52,305 nt of DNA from Peptococcaceae bacterium (GTDB lineage: Bacteria; Bacillota; Desulfitobacteriia; Desulfitobacteriales; Syntrophobotulaceae): positions 1 through 52,305 of the forward strand of contig WRII01000012.1 of NCBI GenBank assembly GCA_009782825.1, given 5' to 3'. The position numbers and the translations under genes are program-made. Shown here in pieces: positions 43,314 to 52,161 of this stretch. The notes under the pieces were generated by a model. It ran no database searches and was not told where the DNA came from. It saw only the letters and a list, made by a program, of their open reading frames with translations. The number at the start of each line of letters is the position of its first letter. Position 1 is the first letter of the stretch.

Positions 43314-44342
43314 CTACGCTTGCTCATCTACACACATTAAATTGTCAATAAAATATTTGAACGAAGGTGCGATGGGTGTTGTATTTACAGATAAGTTTTC
43401 TTCCGCAGTTAAATTGTCACTCCAGACATCACGAACGAAATAGTAAACTATTCCATCGTCAATCCCAATGCAAAAGTAGTTATCTCCCCAATCCCTAGCA
43501 AAAGGCAAAAGATTTCGTGGAAGCTTGTTTGCTGTCCATTGATTCTTTGCCATACCATTAAGTGTATAATCTTGATTATCTTCAAATTCCTGACGATATA
43601 ACATTGGTAAAAACTCGTTTACTTCAATGTCGCAAATCTTTCCATAAAAATCTTCATAGGCGGTTTGGTTTGGAGTTCCACCATTATGGAGCTTATAAAA
43701 TTCTACAAAGTCATACGGGAGCTTCGCTCCTAAATCTTGCTCAACTCTTTTAAAATCCTTATCATTCAAAGGTCTTTCCGAATCTGATAAGGCTAATGGA
43801 GGTTCTTCCTTTGAAGATTCAGTGATCTGCTCTTTTATGATCTGAATATGCCCTTCACCAGGATGTATTAAGTTCTCAATAAAATAATGAAAAGAAGGGG
43901 CGATAGGTGTTGCGTTCAAAGAAAAGTTTTGTTCCATAGACAAGTCATCATTCCACTGATCAGAGGATCGAATGTAAAAATAGACTGCTCCATCATTAAG
44001 TCCAATGCAAATATAATTTCCACCCCAGTCCATAGCAAAGGGTAAGAGACTTCTTGGGACTTCATTTTTTGCCCATTCTTGTTTCACCCTTCCATCAAGT
44101 GTAAAATCAGGATCATTTTTGAATTCTCGACAATACAACATAGGTATAAATTCACTAATTTCAATATCACCAATCGTCCCATGTGCATTTTCAAAGACAT
44201 TTCGATCTGGATCTCCCCCATTATAAAGCGCATAAAATTCCACAAAATCACTTGGAAGTTTTACCCCCAAATCTTGCGCTATTTTGTTGAAATCATTATC
44301 TTGCAGCGTTTTTTCAGAATTTGATAAACTTAATTTTTTCAT
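43314..44342 (-). CDS. Double SUKH-domain (SMI1/KNR4) immunity-type protein
   Basis: 342 residues from the ATG at 44342, which has AAGGAG six bases before it; ATGs at 44381, 44375 and 44357 are less well placed. Two copies of a SUKH-1 domain lie at about 3-160 and 185-340. Each has a D-L-G-x-K-L-P-x-D-F-V-E-F-Y entry with NGG, then FIPMLY or FLPMLY, LLPFAxDWGxNYxCIGxxDGxVY and APSFxYFIxNL. SUKH proteins neutralise toxins of polymorphic toxin systems by direct binding. An Rhs remnant lies directly upstream on the same strand, as expected for such a locus, but no intact toxin is in the window. The double domain suggests internal duplication. Confidence 0.85.
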   Translation of the reverse strand: MKKLSLSNSEKTLQDNDFNKIAQDLGVKLPSDFVEFYALYNGGDPDRNVFENAHGTIGDIEISEFIPMLYCREFKNDPDFTLDGRVKQEWAKNEVPRSLLPFAMDWGGNYICIGLNDGAVYFYIRSSDQWNDDLSMEQNFSLNATPIAPSFHYFIENLIHPGEGHIQIIKEQITESSKEEPPLALSDSERPLNDKDFKRVEQDLGAKLPYDFVEFYKLHNGGTPNQTAYEDFYGKICDIEVNEFLPMLYRQEFEDNQDYTLNGMAKNQWTANKLPRNLLPFARDWGDNYFCIGIDDGIVYYFVRDVWSDNLTAEENLSVNTTPIAPSFKYFIDNLMCVDEQA

Positions 44343-44367
44343 TATTTTCTCCTTCATTATTTTCTCT

Positions 44368-44457
44368 TTAGCCATCGACATGGTGCCACTTAATTATGCC
44401 ATTTTCATCTAACAGGCGCAAGGGCATCCCGTTCGGGTCATTCTGGTAGAAATACAG
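44368..44457 (-). pseudogene. C-terminal core fragment of an Rhs protein
   Basis: The minus strand encodes LYFYQNDPNGMPLRLLDENG followed by IIKWHHVDG and a stop. The YxxND-x-G-x-P-x-x-L-x-D-x-x-G-x-I-x-W pattern is the Rhs repeat core found just before the toxin tip. It ends 26 bases before the SUKH start and joins a transposase fragment on its other side. No intact Rhs gene is present. Confidence 0.65.
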
Positions 44458-44548
44458 TGTAGAAATACAGCTTTTTCCCAACGCCCTTATCCTCCGGCGC
44501 CTGTACCTGCATCGCCGGCACATATAACACGAGTTTGGCAATAGGTTT
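44438..44548 (-). pseudogene. Fragment of an Rpn/PDDEXK_2 nuclease gene
   Basis: One frame reads KPIAKLVLYVPAMQVQAPED and then KGVGKKLYFYTVFLPE before a stop. It aligns with ELVLVYVPAVIKE...NLYIFSRFFAV of the gene at 41474, and the DNA shares GCCGGCACATATA with that gene. It overlaps the Rhs fragment at a junction where TGTATTTCTAC occurs twice (44446-44456 and 44459-44469). Confidence 0.5.
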
Positions 44549-44634
44549 TTATGGGCAAGATGTGCTATATAGAACATGATGATCCGCGGACTTAAGCGAC
44601 TCAGTCCCTTAGGGTCCCTTAGGAGCCAAGGATT

Positions 44635-44662
44635 TTGAAATTAAACTAAGCTATGATACAAT
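44635..44662 (+). promoter_or_regulatory. Probable vegetative promoter of ftsH
   Basis: TTGAAA at 44635-44640 and TACAAT at 44657-44662 are separated by 16 bases, with TG at an extended -10 position. Transcription would start near 44669, giving a leader of about 55 bases before the TTG start codon. Confidence 0.55.
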
Positions 44663-44723
44663 GTCCGTATTGTCTTTTAACATATATCAATAGTTATGAA
44701 GGGATAGGAGGGAGGATCCCCGT

Positions 44724-46583
44724 TTGAAAACTTGGCGAAACTGGTTGTTCTATATAGCGATTCTTGCTGTGATGATTTTAGGGGTGAGTTATTTTACTCA
44801 ACAGTCTGCAAATCCGACGGAAGATGTGGATTATACTAAGATGGTGATGCAGCTTGAGAGTGCGGAGAGTCCGATTGCGTCAATTAAGGCAACCCCGACA
44901 CAGGGAGGGCTTTATAAGTATGAGATTACCCTGAAAGAAGGGGAAAAGAAACAGGAGTGTACGGCCCAGCGCTTAACGGATGATCTGCTGGAGAGGGTGA
45001 CGACTACCCATCAGATTCCTCTGAGTTTTGAGGAACCTGTGGATACGGGATGGATTTGGCAGATTGTGTTCATGCTGCTGCTTTTTGGGGGCGTGATTTT
45101 GTTTTTCTTCTTTATGATGAATCAGTCTCAAGGGGGCGGCGGTCGTGTCATGCAATTTGGCAAGAGCCGGGCGAAGATGGTGACTGATGAGAAGAAGGCG
45201 GTCTTCAGCGATGTGGCGGGGGCGGATGAGGTGAAGGAGGAACTGGAGGAAATTGTTGAGTTCTTGAAGATGCCTCGGAAGTTCACGGAGATAGGGGCGA
45301 AAATCCCTAAGGGGGTTCTTCTGATGGGGCCGCCTGGTACGGGGAAAACCCTGCTGGCCCGGGCTGTGTCTGGAGAGGCGGGGGTGCCGTTTTTTAGCAT
45401 CAGCGGGTCGGATTTTGTGGAGATGTTTGTGGGCGTGGGCGCGTCCCGGGTTCGGGATTTGTTTGAACAGGCTAAGAAGAATTCTCCTTGTATTGTTTTT
45501 ATCGATGAGATTGACGCGGTGGGCCGCCAGCGGGGAGCCGGATTGGGCGGGGGCCACGATGAACGTGAACAGACGTTGAATCAGCTGCTGGTGGAGATGG
45601 ATGGGTTTAGCGGTAATGAAGGGATTATCATGATCGCGGCGACGAACCGACCGGATATTTTGGATCCGGCGCTGCTGAGGCCAGGCCGTTTTGACCGCCA
45701 GGTGGTGGTGTCACTGCCGGATGTACGAGGCCGCGAGGAGATTTTGCAGGTGCATGTGAAAGGAAAGCCGCTGGATGACGATGTGGATTTGGCGGTGCTG
45801 GCGAAGCGGACGTCGAGTTTTACGGGGGCGGATTTGGCGAACTTAGTCAATGAAGCGGCGCTGTTGACGGCCCGGCGCAATGAGAAGAAGATTCCTATGC
45901 GGATCATGGAGGATTCTATTGAACGGGTTATTGCGGGTCCGGAAAAGAAGAGCCGTGTGATCAGCGACAATGAGAAGAAGCTGGTGGCGTACCATGAGGC
46001 GGGGCATGCGCTGCTGGGGCAGTTTTTGCCGCATTCGGATCCTGTCCATAAGGTGTCGATTATTCCCCGGGGCCGGGCGGGGGGATATACGCTGCTGCTG
46101 CCGGAAGAGGATAGTAATTATCGGACGAAGACCCAGCTGTTGGATAATATTACGGTGTTCCTGGGAGGCCGGGTGGCGGAGTCTTTGGTGCTGCATGAGA
46201 TCAGCACGGGGGCGTCCAGCGATCTGGAGTCGTCGACGGCCATGGTCAGGCGCATGGTGATGGAATTTGGCATGTCGGAAGAGCTGGGGCCGCTGACTTT
46301 TGGTCATAAGGAGGAGCAGGTTTTCCTGGGACGGGATATTGCCCGGGATCGCAATTACAGCGAATCGGTGGCTCAGGCGATTGACAATGAGGTGCGGCGT
46401 ATGGTGGATGAATGCTATCAGCGAGCTCAGGATATTATTACAGAGAAAATGGAGTGTCTTCATGCTATTGCCCAGGCGCTGATTGAACATGAAACTTTGG
46501 ATGTGACGGAGTTCCAGAAGATTATTGCGCAGCATGATGATGGCAAGCCGGTCAAGGAAATGAAGACTGAAGCGCGGATGTAA
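44724..46583 (+). CDS. ftsH: ATP-dependent zinc metalloprotease FtsH
   Basis: 619 residues, membrane-bound AAA protease that degrades misassembled membrane proteins and regulators. Membrane helices at about 7-25 and 112-134 flank an external domain. The AAA module has Walker A GPPGTGKT (202-209), Walker [10 protein letters not shown] (D261, E262) and the SRH segment [20 protein letters not shown]. The peptidase has HEAGH (424-428) and the third ligand Asp in [10 protein letters not shown]. The start codon is TTG, with GGAGGGAGG about eight bases upstream. No ATG near enough exists without losing the first helix. No low-complexity insertion is seen, unlike several neighbours. ndk and fhs follow on the same strand. 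Confidence 0.97.
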   Translation: MKTWRNWLFYIAILAVMILGVSYFTQQSANPTEDVDYTKMVMQLESAESPIASIKATPTQGGLYKYEITLKEGEKKQECTAQRLTDDLLERVTTTHQIPLSFEEPVDTGWIWQIVFMLLLFGGVILFFFFMMNQSQGGGGRVMQFGKSRAKMVTDEKKAVFSDVAGADEVKEELEEIVEFLKMPRKFTEIGAKIPKGVLLMGPPGTGKTLLARAVSGEAGVPFFSISGSDFVEMFVGVGASRVRDLFEQAKKNSPCIVFIDEIDAVGRQRGAGLGGGHDEREQTLNQLLVEMDGFSGNEGIIMIAATNRPDILDPALLRPGRFDRQVVVSLPDVRGREEILQVHVKGKPLDDDVDLAVLAKRTSSFTGADLANLVNEAALLTARRNEKKIPMRIMEDSIERVIAGPEKKSRVISDNEKKLVAYHEAGHALLGQFLPHSDPVHKVSIIPRGRAGGYTLLLPEEDSNYRTKTQLLDNITVFLGGRVAESLVLHEISTGASSDLESSTAMVRRMVMEFGMSEELGPLTFGHKEEQVFLGRDIARDRNYSESVAQAIDNEVRRMVDECYQRAQDIITEKMECLHAIAQALIEHETLDVTEFQKIIAQHDDGKPVKEMKTEARM

Positions 46584-46610
46584 GATTGTAAGATTGCTAA
46601 AGAACGTAGT

Positions 46611-46655
46611 ATGCAATATCGCAAGATGCAATATCGCAAGATGCAATATTGAAAG
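46611..46655. repeat. Three tandem 15-bp repeats between ftsH and ndk
   Basis: ATGCAATATCGCAAG occurs exactly at 46611-46625 and 46626-46640, and as ATGCAATATTGAAAG at 46641-46655. Shorter TAAGATTG repeats precede it at 46581-46596. The frame carries no gene. Confidence 0.85.
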
Positions 46656-46705
46656 ATGTTATATCAAAATGAAGTGTCTTAAGAAAATCAAAGGAGATCA
46701 CATCA

Positions 46706-47161
46706 ATGACTGTGGAAAGAACTTTTATCATGCTTAAACCTGATGCGATTCAGCGGGGTTTAGCGGGTGAGATTGTGTCTCGGCTTGAGAAAAAGGGCTT
46801 CAAACTTGTGGCGGCTAAACTGATGCGGGTGAGCCGGGAATTGGCGGAGGAGCATTATCAGGAGCATAGGGGTAAGGGGTTTTTTGAACCGACTGTGGGC
46901 TATATTACCTCTTCGCCGGTGCTGGCGATGGTATGGGAAGGCAAGAATATTATTGCGTTGGCCCGGACGCTCATGGGGGCGACGAATCCGGCTCAGGCGG
47001 ATCCGGGGTCGATCCGGGGCGGCTTGGGTATGGATGTGAGCCGGAATTTGATCCATGGCTCCGATGGGGCGGAGAGTGCGGCCCGGGAGATTGGGCTGTA
47101 TTTTGCTCCGGAGGAGATTGTGGGGTACGAGAAGGCTGGGGAAGAGTGGCTGGGTGAGTGA
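46706..47161 (+). CDS. ndk: Nucleoside diphosphate kinase
   Basis: 151 residues, a cytosolic enzyme that transfers the gamma phosphate of ATP to nucleoside diphosphates. [42 protein letters not shown] and [12 protein letters not shown] (catalytic histidine in IHGSD near 117) are all present. The length is normal. AAAGGAGATC precedes the ATG. The stop lies seven bases before the fhs start. Confidence 0.97.
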   Translation: MTVERTFIMLKPDAIQRGLAGEIVSRLEKKGFKLVAAKLMRVSRELAEEHYQEHRGKGFFEPTVGYITSSPVLAMVWEGKNIIALARTLMGATNPAQADPGSIRGGLGMDVSRNLIHGSDGAESAAREIGLYFAPEEIVGYEKAGEEWLGE

Positions 47162-47168
47162 GAAAACT

Positions 47169-48839
47169 ATGAAATCTGACATCGAAATTGCTCAACAAGC
47201 TAGGATGCTGCCGATTCGGGAAGTGGCCGCGAAAATCGGTCTCGCGGAAGGAGAGCTTGAGTATTACGGCCCCTATAAGGCGAAAATTTCTTTCGGGGTT
47301 ATGGATCGGGTGAGCCAGAATTCCGACGGTAAACTTATTCTTGTGACGGCGATCAATCCGACAGCGGCGGGAGAAGGGAAGACCACCACCACGGTAGGAT
47401 TGGGGCAGGCTATGAACCGGCTGGGCAAAAAAGCTGTCATCGCGCTGCGTGAGCCTTCCTTAGGACCTTGTTTTGGCATCAAAGGCGGTGCGGCGGGGGG
47501 CGGGTATGCTCAGGTGGTGCCTATGGAGGATATCAACCTTCATTTTACGGGGGATTTTCATGCGATCACGTCGGCCCATAACCTGCTGGCGGCGATGATT
47601 GACAATTCGCTGCATCAGGGCAATCCTCTGAATATAGATCCGCAGCAAGTGGTGTTTCGCCGGGTTTTGGACATGAATGACCGGGCTTTGCGCAATGTCA
47701 TTGTGGGGTTGGGGAGCAAGATGGACGGCGTGGTGAGGCAGGCGGGATTTGACATTACGGTGGCCTCCGAGATTATGGCGATCCTGTGTCTGGCTGAGGA
47801 TCTTATGGATCTGAAGCAACGGTTCAGCCGGATTGTTGTGGCTTATACATACGATGGATCTCCTGTGACGGCGGGGGATCTTCAGGCTCATGGGGCTATG
47901 GCCCTTCTCATGAAGGAGGCGATCAAGCCGAATCTTGTGCAAACTTTGGAAAATACGCCTGTTCTGATGCATGGCGGTCCTTTTGCGAATATTGCCCATG
48001 GCTGCAACAGTGTCATCGCCACTAAGCTGGGAGTGAAGCTGGCGGATTATCTGATTACGGAAGCCGGGTTTGGGGCTGATTTGGGGGCGGAGAAGTTTTT
48101 TGATCTTAAATGCCGATTCGCCAGGCTGAAGCCTGATCTGACTGTGTTGGTGGCCACTGTGCGCGCCCTGAAGATGAACGGAGGTGTGGCGAAGGAGGAT
48201 CTGGCTGCGGAGAATGTAACGGCTCTTTCGCGCGGCTTGGTGAATCTTGAGAAGCATATAGGAAATATCAGAAAATATGGTGTGCCTGTGGTGGTGGCCT
48301 TGAACCGTTTTCCGTCGGATACGGAGGCGGAAATCGAGACGGTGAAGGAACGATGCCGGGATCTAGGCGCCGAGGCTGTTCTTTCTGAGGTGTTTGCCCG
48401 GGGCGGGGCCGGAGGGGAGGACTTGGCGCAAGCGGTGCTGGCGGCTTTGGAGACCCGGGAAAGCCATTTTGCGCCATTGTATGATTTAGAAGACCCGCTG
48501 CGGTCTAAAATTGATAAGATCTGCCGTGAGATTTATGGGGCTGATGGTGTTGTTTTTACCCAGGGGGCGGAGGCTTCTTTGGCCAAACTGGAGGAAATGG
48601 GGTATGGGATGCTGCCGGTCTGTATGGCGAAGACTCAGTATTCGCTGTCGGATGATCCGTTGGCGCTGGGGCGCCCTAAGGGGTTCGTAATTACTGTGCG
48701 GGAACTGCGGCTGTCCGCGGGAGCCGGATTTGTTGTGGCGATTACAGGGAATATTATGACCATGCCGGGGTTGCCGGGGACGCCTGCGGCGACGCGGATG
48801 GATATTGATGAGAATGGAAGGATTATGGGGCTGTTTTAG
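47169..48839 (+). CDS. fhs: Formate-tetrahydrofolate ligase
   Basis: 556 residues, the normal length. It couples ATP hydrolysis to the formation of 10-formyltetrahydrofolate from formate, the entry of formate into one-carbon metabolism. The P-loop is [20 protein letters not shown] near 60-80. [35 protein letters not shown] and [12 protein letters not shown] are signature regions. The ATG at 47169 gives the family start [11 protein letters not shown]; the frame open upstream lies inside ndk. A clear ribosome binding site is missing, and the seven-base gap to ndk suggests coupling. The presence of fhs fits an anaerobe but does not prove acetogenesis. Confidence 0.97.
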   Translation: MKSDIEIAQQARMLPIREVAAKIGLAEGELEYYGPYKAKISFGVMDRVSQNSDGKLILVTAINPTAAGEGKTTTTVGLGQAMNRLGKKAVIALREPSLGPCFGIKGGAAGGGYAQVVPMEDINLHFTGDFHAITSAHNLLAAMIDNSLHQGNPLNIDPQQVVFRRVLDMNDRALRNVIVGLGSKMDGVVRQAGFDITVASEIMAILCLAEDLMDLKQRFSRIVVAYTYDGSPVTAGDLQAHGAMALLMKEAIKPNLVQTLENTPVLMHGGPFANIAHGCNSVIATKLGVKLADYLITEAGFGADLGAEKFFDLKCRFARLKPDLTVLVATVRALKMNGGVAKEDLAAENVTALSRGLVNLEKHIGNIRKYGVPVVVALNRFPSDTEAEIETVKERCRDLGAEAVLSEVFARGGAGGEDLAQAVLAALETRESHFAPLYDLEDPLRSKIDKICREIYGADGVVFTQGAEASLAKLEEMGYGMLPVCMAKTQYSLSDDPLALGRPKGFVITVRELRLSAGAGFVVAITGNIMTMPGLPGTPAATRMDIDENGRIMGLF

Positions 48840-48862
48840 CTTATATTGATAGTAACTAAAAC

Positions 48863-49687
48863 CTAATCCTCCTTGGCTTTTCCACCTCTTGTTATCAAGC
48901 CTAAAATGGCTCCTGCAAGCGCGAGTCCTAGCCCCAATAGGAAATCCCGAGTCAAGCCAAGGGAGAAAATATCAGAGAATTCCCAATTCAAATCAGGAGT
49001 CAAATAAATCCCTGCCACCGTTGTCGCAAACATACTTAAGAGGCTGAACAGAATGACCACTACATACATCACTACTCCGGATTTTCCGCGTAGAAGATCA
49101 TACCCTTTAACAGCGCAAAAGCCAATTAATGCTGCCAAATAAAATTGGATACGACCCAAATAAGGATAAACAATTAGATAAGGAATTGCCCCAACAATAG
49201 CCCCTAATAATGCCCCAAGCGTTCCTGTTCCATAAGATCCTGGCTTTGTGTCGGGTTCGGTTTGAGCATAGGGATCCTGAGTATACAGGCCTTGGGGATT
49301 TTGTTGAGTATATGGATCCTGAGTATATGGATCCTGAGTATATGGATCCTGAGTATATGGATCCTGAGTATACGAGCCTTGGAGATCTTGTTGAGTATAT
49401 GCATTGCGGGCAAGCGGATCTTGGGTATGCAAATTGCGGTCATATGAAGCACGAGAATATGGATCGTGAGGATGCTGATCGCGAGCATATGGATCGTGGG
49501 TACGCTGATCGCGAGCATATGGATCATGGGTACGCGTATTTTGAGCATGCGGATCACGGGCATTCATATCGCGAGCATACGGATCTTGGACACGGGGGTC
49601 TTGAGTACGCGGATCACGGGTATGCGGACCTCGAGTACGCGAGCCACGCCCATACGAATCGTGGCCATACGGATCATCTCTAGACAT
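48863..49687 (-). CDS. Membrane protein with a repeat-rich hydrophilic N-terminus
   Basis: 274 residues. The first 145 are hydrophilic and dominated by Asp-Pro-Tyr, Arg-Asp and Thr-Gln-Asp motifs. Five exact YTQDP-type units near 105-128 come from a 15-bp repeat (GGATCCTGAGTATAT on the plus strand, about 49310-49370). Four membrane helices follow at about 152-175, 180-200, 205-232 and 247-266, with a Lys-rich end (GGKAKED). The membrane part alone looks like a conserved clostridial hypothetical protein. The N-terminus is the variable part. The start context is GGGGATATG at a short spacing. No function is recognised. Confidence 0.7.
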   Translation of the reverse strand: MSRDDPYGHDSYGRGSRTRGPHTRDPRTQDPRVQDPYARDMNARDPHAQNTRTHDPYARDQRTHDPYARDQHPHDPYSRASYDRNLHTQDPLARNAYTQQDLQGSYTQDPYTQDPYTQDPYTQDPYTQQNPQGLYTQDPYAQTEPDTKPGSYGTGTLGALLGAIVGAIPYLIVYPYLGRIQFYLAALIGFCAVKGYDLLRGKSGVVMYVVVILFSLLSMFATTVAGIYLTPDLNWEFSDIFSLGLTRDFLLGLGLALAGAILGLITRGGKAKED

Positions 49688-49820
49688 ATCATATCCCCTT
49701 TTTCATTTATTGCCATGCTTAAGCGCAAATATTGAGAATTTCTTTCTAAATGCAATCCGCATTTTGCGCAAAAACAACATGACTTACTCAATAGATTAAC
49801 ATTAACATAAAAGATATTAA

Positions 49821-49833
49821 CCCTACAATGAAA
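49821..49833 (+). repeat. Left terminal inverted repeat of the IS701-like element
   Basis: CCCTACAATGAAA, with the target duplication TTAA directly outside. It lies 21 bases beyond the transposase stop codon side. Confidence 0.9.
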
Positions 49834-49853
49834 CTTAAAATTATTTTAGACAT

Positions 49854-52064
49854 CTATCCCGTTGAGTGTCCTGTACAATATTGTGACTGACATATCGACC
49901 TCATCGTGGCTTTAGAGTGAGACGTATAAGCGTCGGCCTGATTTTTCAATTGATAGTCTACCCACTCCAAAATAGAGCCAACTTTCACAAGGAAAGGAGA
50001 GATGAGAGCCAGTATCAAACCGATGGTCATGATCTGCTGTGGTTTGTCAGGGAAAAGTTTGATAGCCGGGTGATCTATGGGTTGGTCGTTTTCGAGTTTG
50101 CTGTAAGCCTCAAGGTATTCGTCAAGGGAAACAGGCTGCTCGGTAAATGGGGTTGATCCAGGACTATGCGGCGTGACGCTGAATTCTTGCCTCAGCTTAA
50201 TGACAAACAGATGTGCGATCAGTGTGATCAAAATATGCCGATGCCATCCCGGCCATGACCGCACTTCATAGTGGTCCATTCCAAGATAGGTTTTGCATTC
50301 AAGGAAGCACTGCTCAATAGACCAGCGCATCATCGCCAGCTTGCGGATGGCGTGTGCAGGAGAATCTGCCGGAGCGTTGCACAAAGCATACCTTACCCCG
50401 TTGTCCTCGGACTGACGCATATAGAGCCATACGTCCTTACCAGGGCAACCGTCTCGGGCCTCAATAACCCGCAGCAGTTTGTCGCGGACAATGATGGGTC
50501 CTTTGGCGCCGATGCCAAGAACCGTATCATTCCAAGGAACCTCCTTGTCTTCGCCTATCGACTTTACGCTGACGGGGGCAAATTCCGGCTTCGGTTTCGT
50601 TGGCTTCCTGCCCCTTCCCTTGTAGGGTGGCAAGACAAGGTTTGGACGCTCCCTGAAGATGACAGTGTTATTGTGAATATCGGCAAAGTAGATGAGGCTC
50701 TCAGGCAGTGCATCAAGGAACTCCTTGTTCGTACCGAAAGAACTATCGACCCCCACGTATTTCCCTTGAAACTGTTCAGAGCTCGCAATGTTTTGGATCA
50801 TCTCGGCCAGCATTTGAGTCTTTGTTTTAAATTCCAAATCTTCGGGAACAAGGTTCTGCTTTCGAAGCTTGTCATGGCTCTCGTCAAACCATTCTTCTGG
50901 CATATAGAGCTCATAGTCCAGTAAGCCATATCCTTTTGCACCGGCATATCCAACCATAACCGATGCCTGGCAGCTGTCTGTCTTGCCCAGCCGCCCGCAG
51001 AACTGTCTCTTCACTCCCACGGAGTTCTTGCCTTTTTTGGGAAAGTCGCATCCGTCACCGGTTATCATGCCTTCCGGCTCGAACAGGCGTTCACCCATCT
51101 CGATTCTGTACTCCGCAAGCATCCCTTGATCATCCCAACGATCATTTTTCATGAAATTGGCTAAGTTGCGCACTCCGTCCGCCCCTGTAAAGGCCAACGC
51201 GACAGGCTCATTGGATTTCCGGTCCAGGTCGCTCAACCGTCCTTTGACCTGCGTTAGCAGATGTTGCCGATGTTCTTTGCGACCAAGAAAGGGCAGGTAG
51301 CGGAGAAGATGATCCGCAAGTGCTTCGCCTAGTCCCTCGGTCCCTCTGGCGACGACTTCCGGTATCCCCATATGCTTGAGAAGAGAAGGCATCCACATCG
51401 GTACTCCATTGATCATCGCAATCAATTCCTCTCTTTCTGGGTTGAGGCGTTGGGCATCCGGGCGAATCTTTCCGGCGAATCGACGGTTTACGACCTTTAC
51501 GTATATGTCCTTTGGTGTCCCATGGTAGACGAAGCTATCCCCTTGCTTTCCATAGCCCTGGGTCTTTCCCAGGCAGATCCAATTGGCTGCCTGATAGCTT
51601 GTACCGTTGTACCTTTGACGATCCACAAATGTCTCAACCAAGTATGGCTCGACCTCATACTGCTTCGTCCAGTCTACAATCAGTTGCTTCAGGCTGATGG
51701 ACAGCACATGGGAGGCAAGGTTGCGAATTTTGACAAAGGGGAGGATGAGAAAGCGATTCTGGTTGACGATGTGGGGCAGTAGCGAAGCTCTCGTTTCATC
51801 GCTCAAACCTATGTACTTGTCTCGTGGCCCAAGTTTATATACGCCTGAACAGAAACCGATAGCTCCCACTATTCGTTCTCCTATGGTGATCAAATACTTG
51901 ATCCGCCCGCCAAACTGCCAGTCATATCCGAGATAGTGATATTTATTGACGAGTTTGTCCCAGCTTGACTCCCACTTCGTTTCGTCGACCTTGATGAGTC
52001 GGACTGTTTCAAAATCACTGAGCTCTCCTTCCAAAGGTGTTGTCATAAGTCGATATGTCGCCAT
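49854..52064 (-). CDS. IS701-family transposase with N-terminal DUF4338 (DruA) domain
   Basis: 736 residues. Residues about 12-185 match DUF4338/DruA: KYHYLGYDWQFGGRIKYLI, RDKYIGLS, NRFLILPFVKIRNLASHVLS, ETFVDRQRYNGTSYQAANW and GKTQGYGKQ. DruA-type domains are part of the Druantia anti-phage system. The rest is a DDE transposase of the IS701 type: ITGDGCDFPKKGKNSVG (D337 or D340), GVDSSFGTN (D440) and MRWSIEQCFLECKTYLGMD (E584). GGAGAGG lies before the ATG. The gene fills the element between the inverted repeats. The domain fusion suggests that DruA-like proteins share ancestry or biochemistry with this transposase group. Confidence 0.93.
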   Translation of the reverse strand: MATYRLMTTPLEGELSDFETVRLIKVDETKWESSWDKLVNKYHYLGYDWQFGGRIKYLITIGERIVGAIGFCSGVYKLGPRDKYIGLSDETRASLLPHIVNQNRFLILPFVKIRNLASHVLSISLKQLIVDWTKQYEVEPYLVETFVDRQRYNGTSYQAANWICLGKTQGYGKQGDSFVYHGTPKDIYVKVVNRRFAGKIRPDAQRLNPEREELIAMINGVPMWMPSLLKHMGIPEVVARGTEGLGEALADHLLRYLPFLGRKEHRQHLLTQVKGRLSDLDRKSNEPVALAFTGADGVRNLANFMKNDRWDDQGMLAEYRIEMGERLFEPEGMITGDGCDFPKKGKNSVGVKRQFCGRLGKTDSCQASVMVGYAGAKGYGLLDYELYMPEEWFDESHDKLRKQNLVPEDLEFKTKTQMLAEMIQNIASSEQFQGKYVGVDSSFGTNKEFLDALPESLIYFADIHNNTVIFRERPNLVLPPYKGRGRKPTKPKPEFAPVSVKSIGEDKEVPWNDTVLGIGAKGPIIVRDKLLRVIEARDGCPGKDVWLYMRQSEDNGVRYALCNAPADSPAHAIRKLAMMRWSIEQCFLECKTYLGMDHYEVRSWPGWHRHILITLIAHLFVIKLRQEFSVTPHSPGSTPFTEQPVSLDEYLEAYSKLENDQPIDHPAIKLFPDKPQQIMTIGLILALISPFLVKVGSILEWVDYQLKNQADAYTSHSKATMRSICQSQYCTGHSTG

Positions 52065-52144
52065 TTTTTTGCCTCTCCAAAGTAAATTCTATATCACCTT
52101 CTTTATTGTATCTTGTTTTTCGTCAATAGTCAAGCAAAAAAATA

Positions 52145-52157
52145 TTTCATTGTAGGG
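52145..52157 (-). repeat. Right terminal inverted repeat of the IS701-like element
   Basis: TTTCATTGTAGGG, the exact complement of the left repeat, with TTAA directly outside at 52158-52161. It lies about 80 bases upstream of the transposase ATG. Confidence 0.9.
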
Positions 52158-52161
52158 TTAA

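Larger units (their letters stand above)
49817..52161 (-). mobile_element. Complete IS701-like insertion sequence with a DruA-domain transposase
   Basis: CCCTACAATGAAA at 49821-49833 and TTTCATTGTAGGG at 52145-52157 are perfect 13-bp terminal inverted repeats. TTAA flanks both ends (49817-49820 and 52158-52161) and fits the 4-bp YTAR target duplication known for IS701 elements. The element proper is 2337 bp with one transposase gene. Intact repeats, target duplication and open frame indicate a recent and possibly active insertion. Confidence 0.9.

Noticed and set aside
44446-44469. Simple 13-bp duplication that frameshifts a single Rhs gene
   Set aside because: The upstream frame aligns better with the Rpn-type nuclease, at both protein and DNA level, than with Rhs, so a junction of two genes explains it better.
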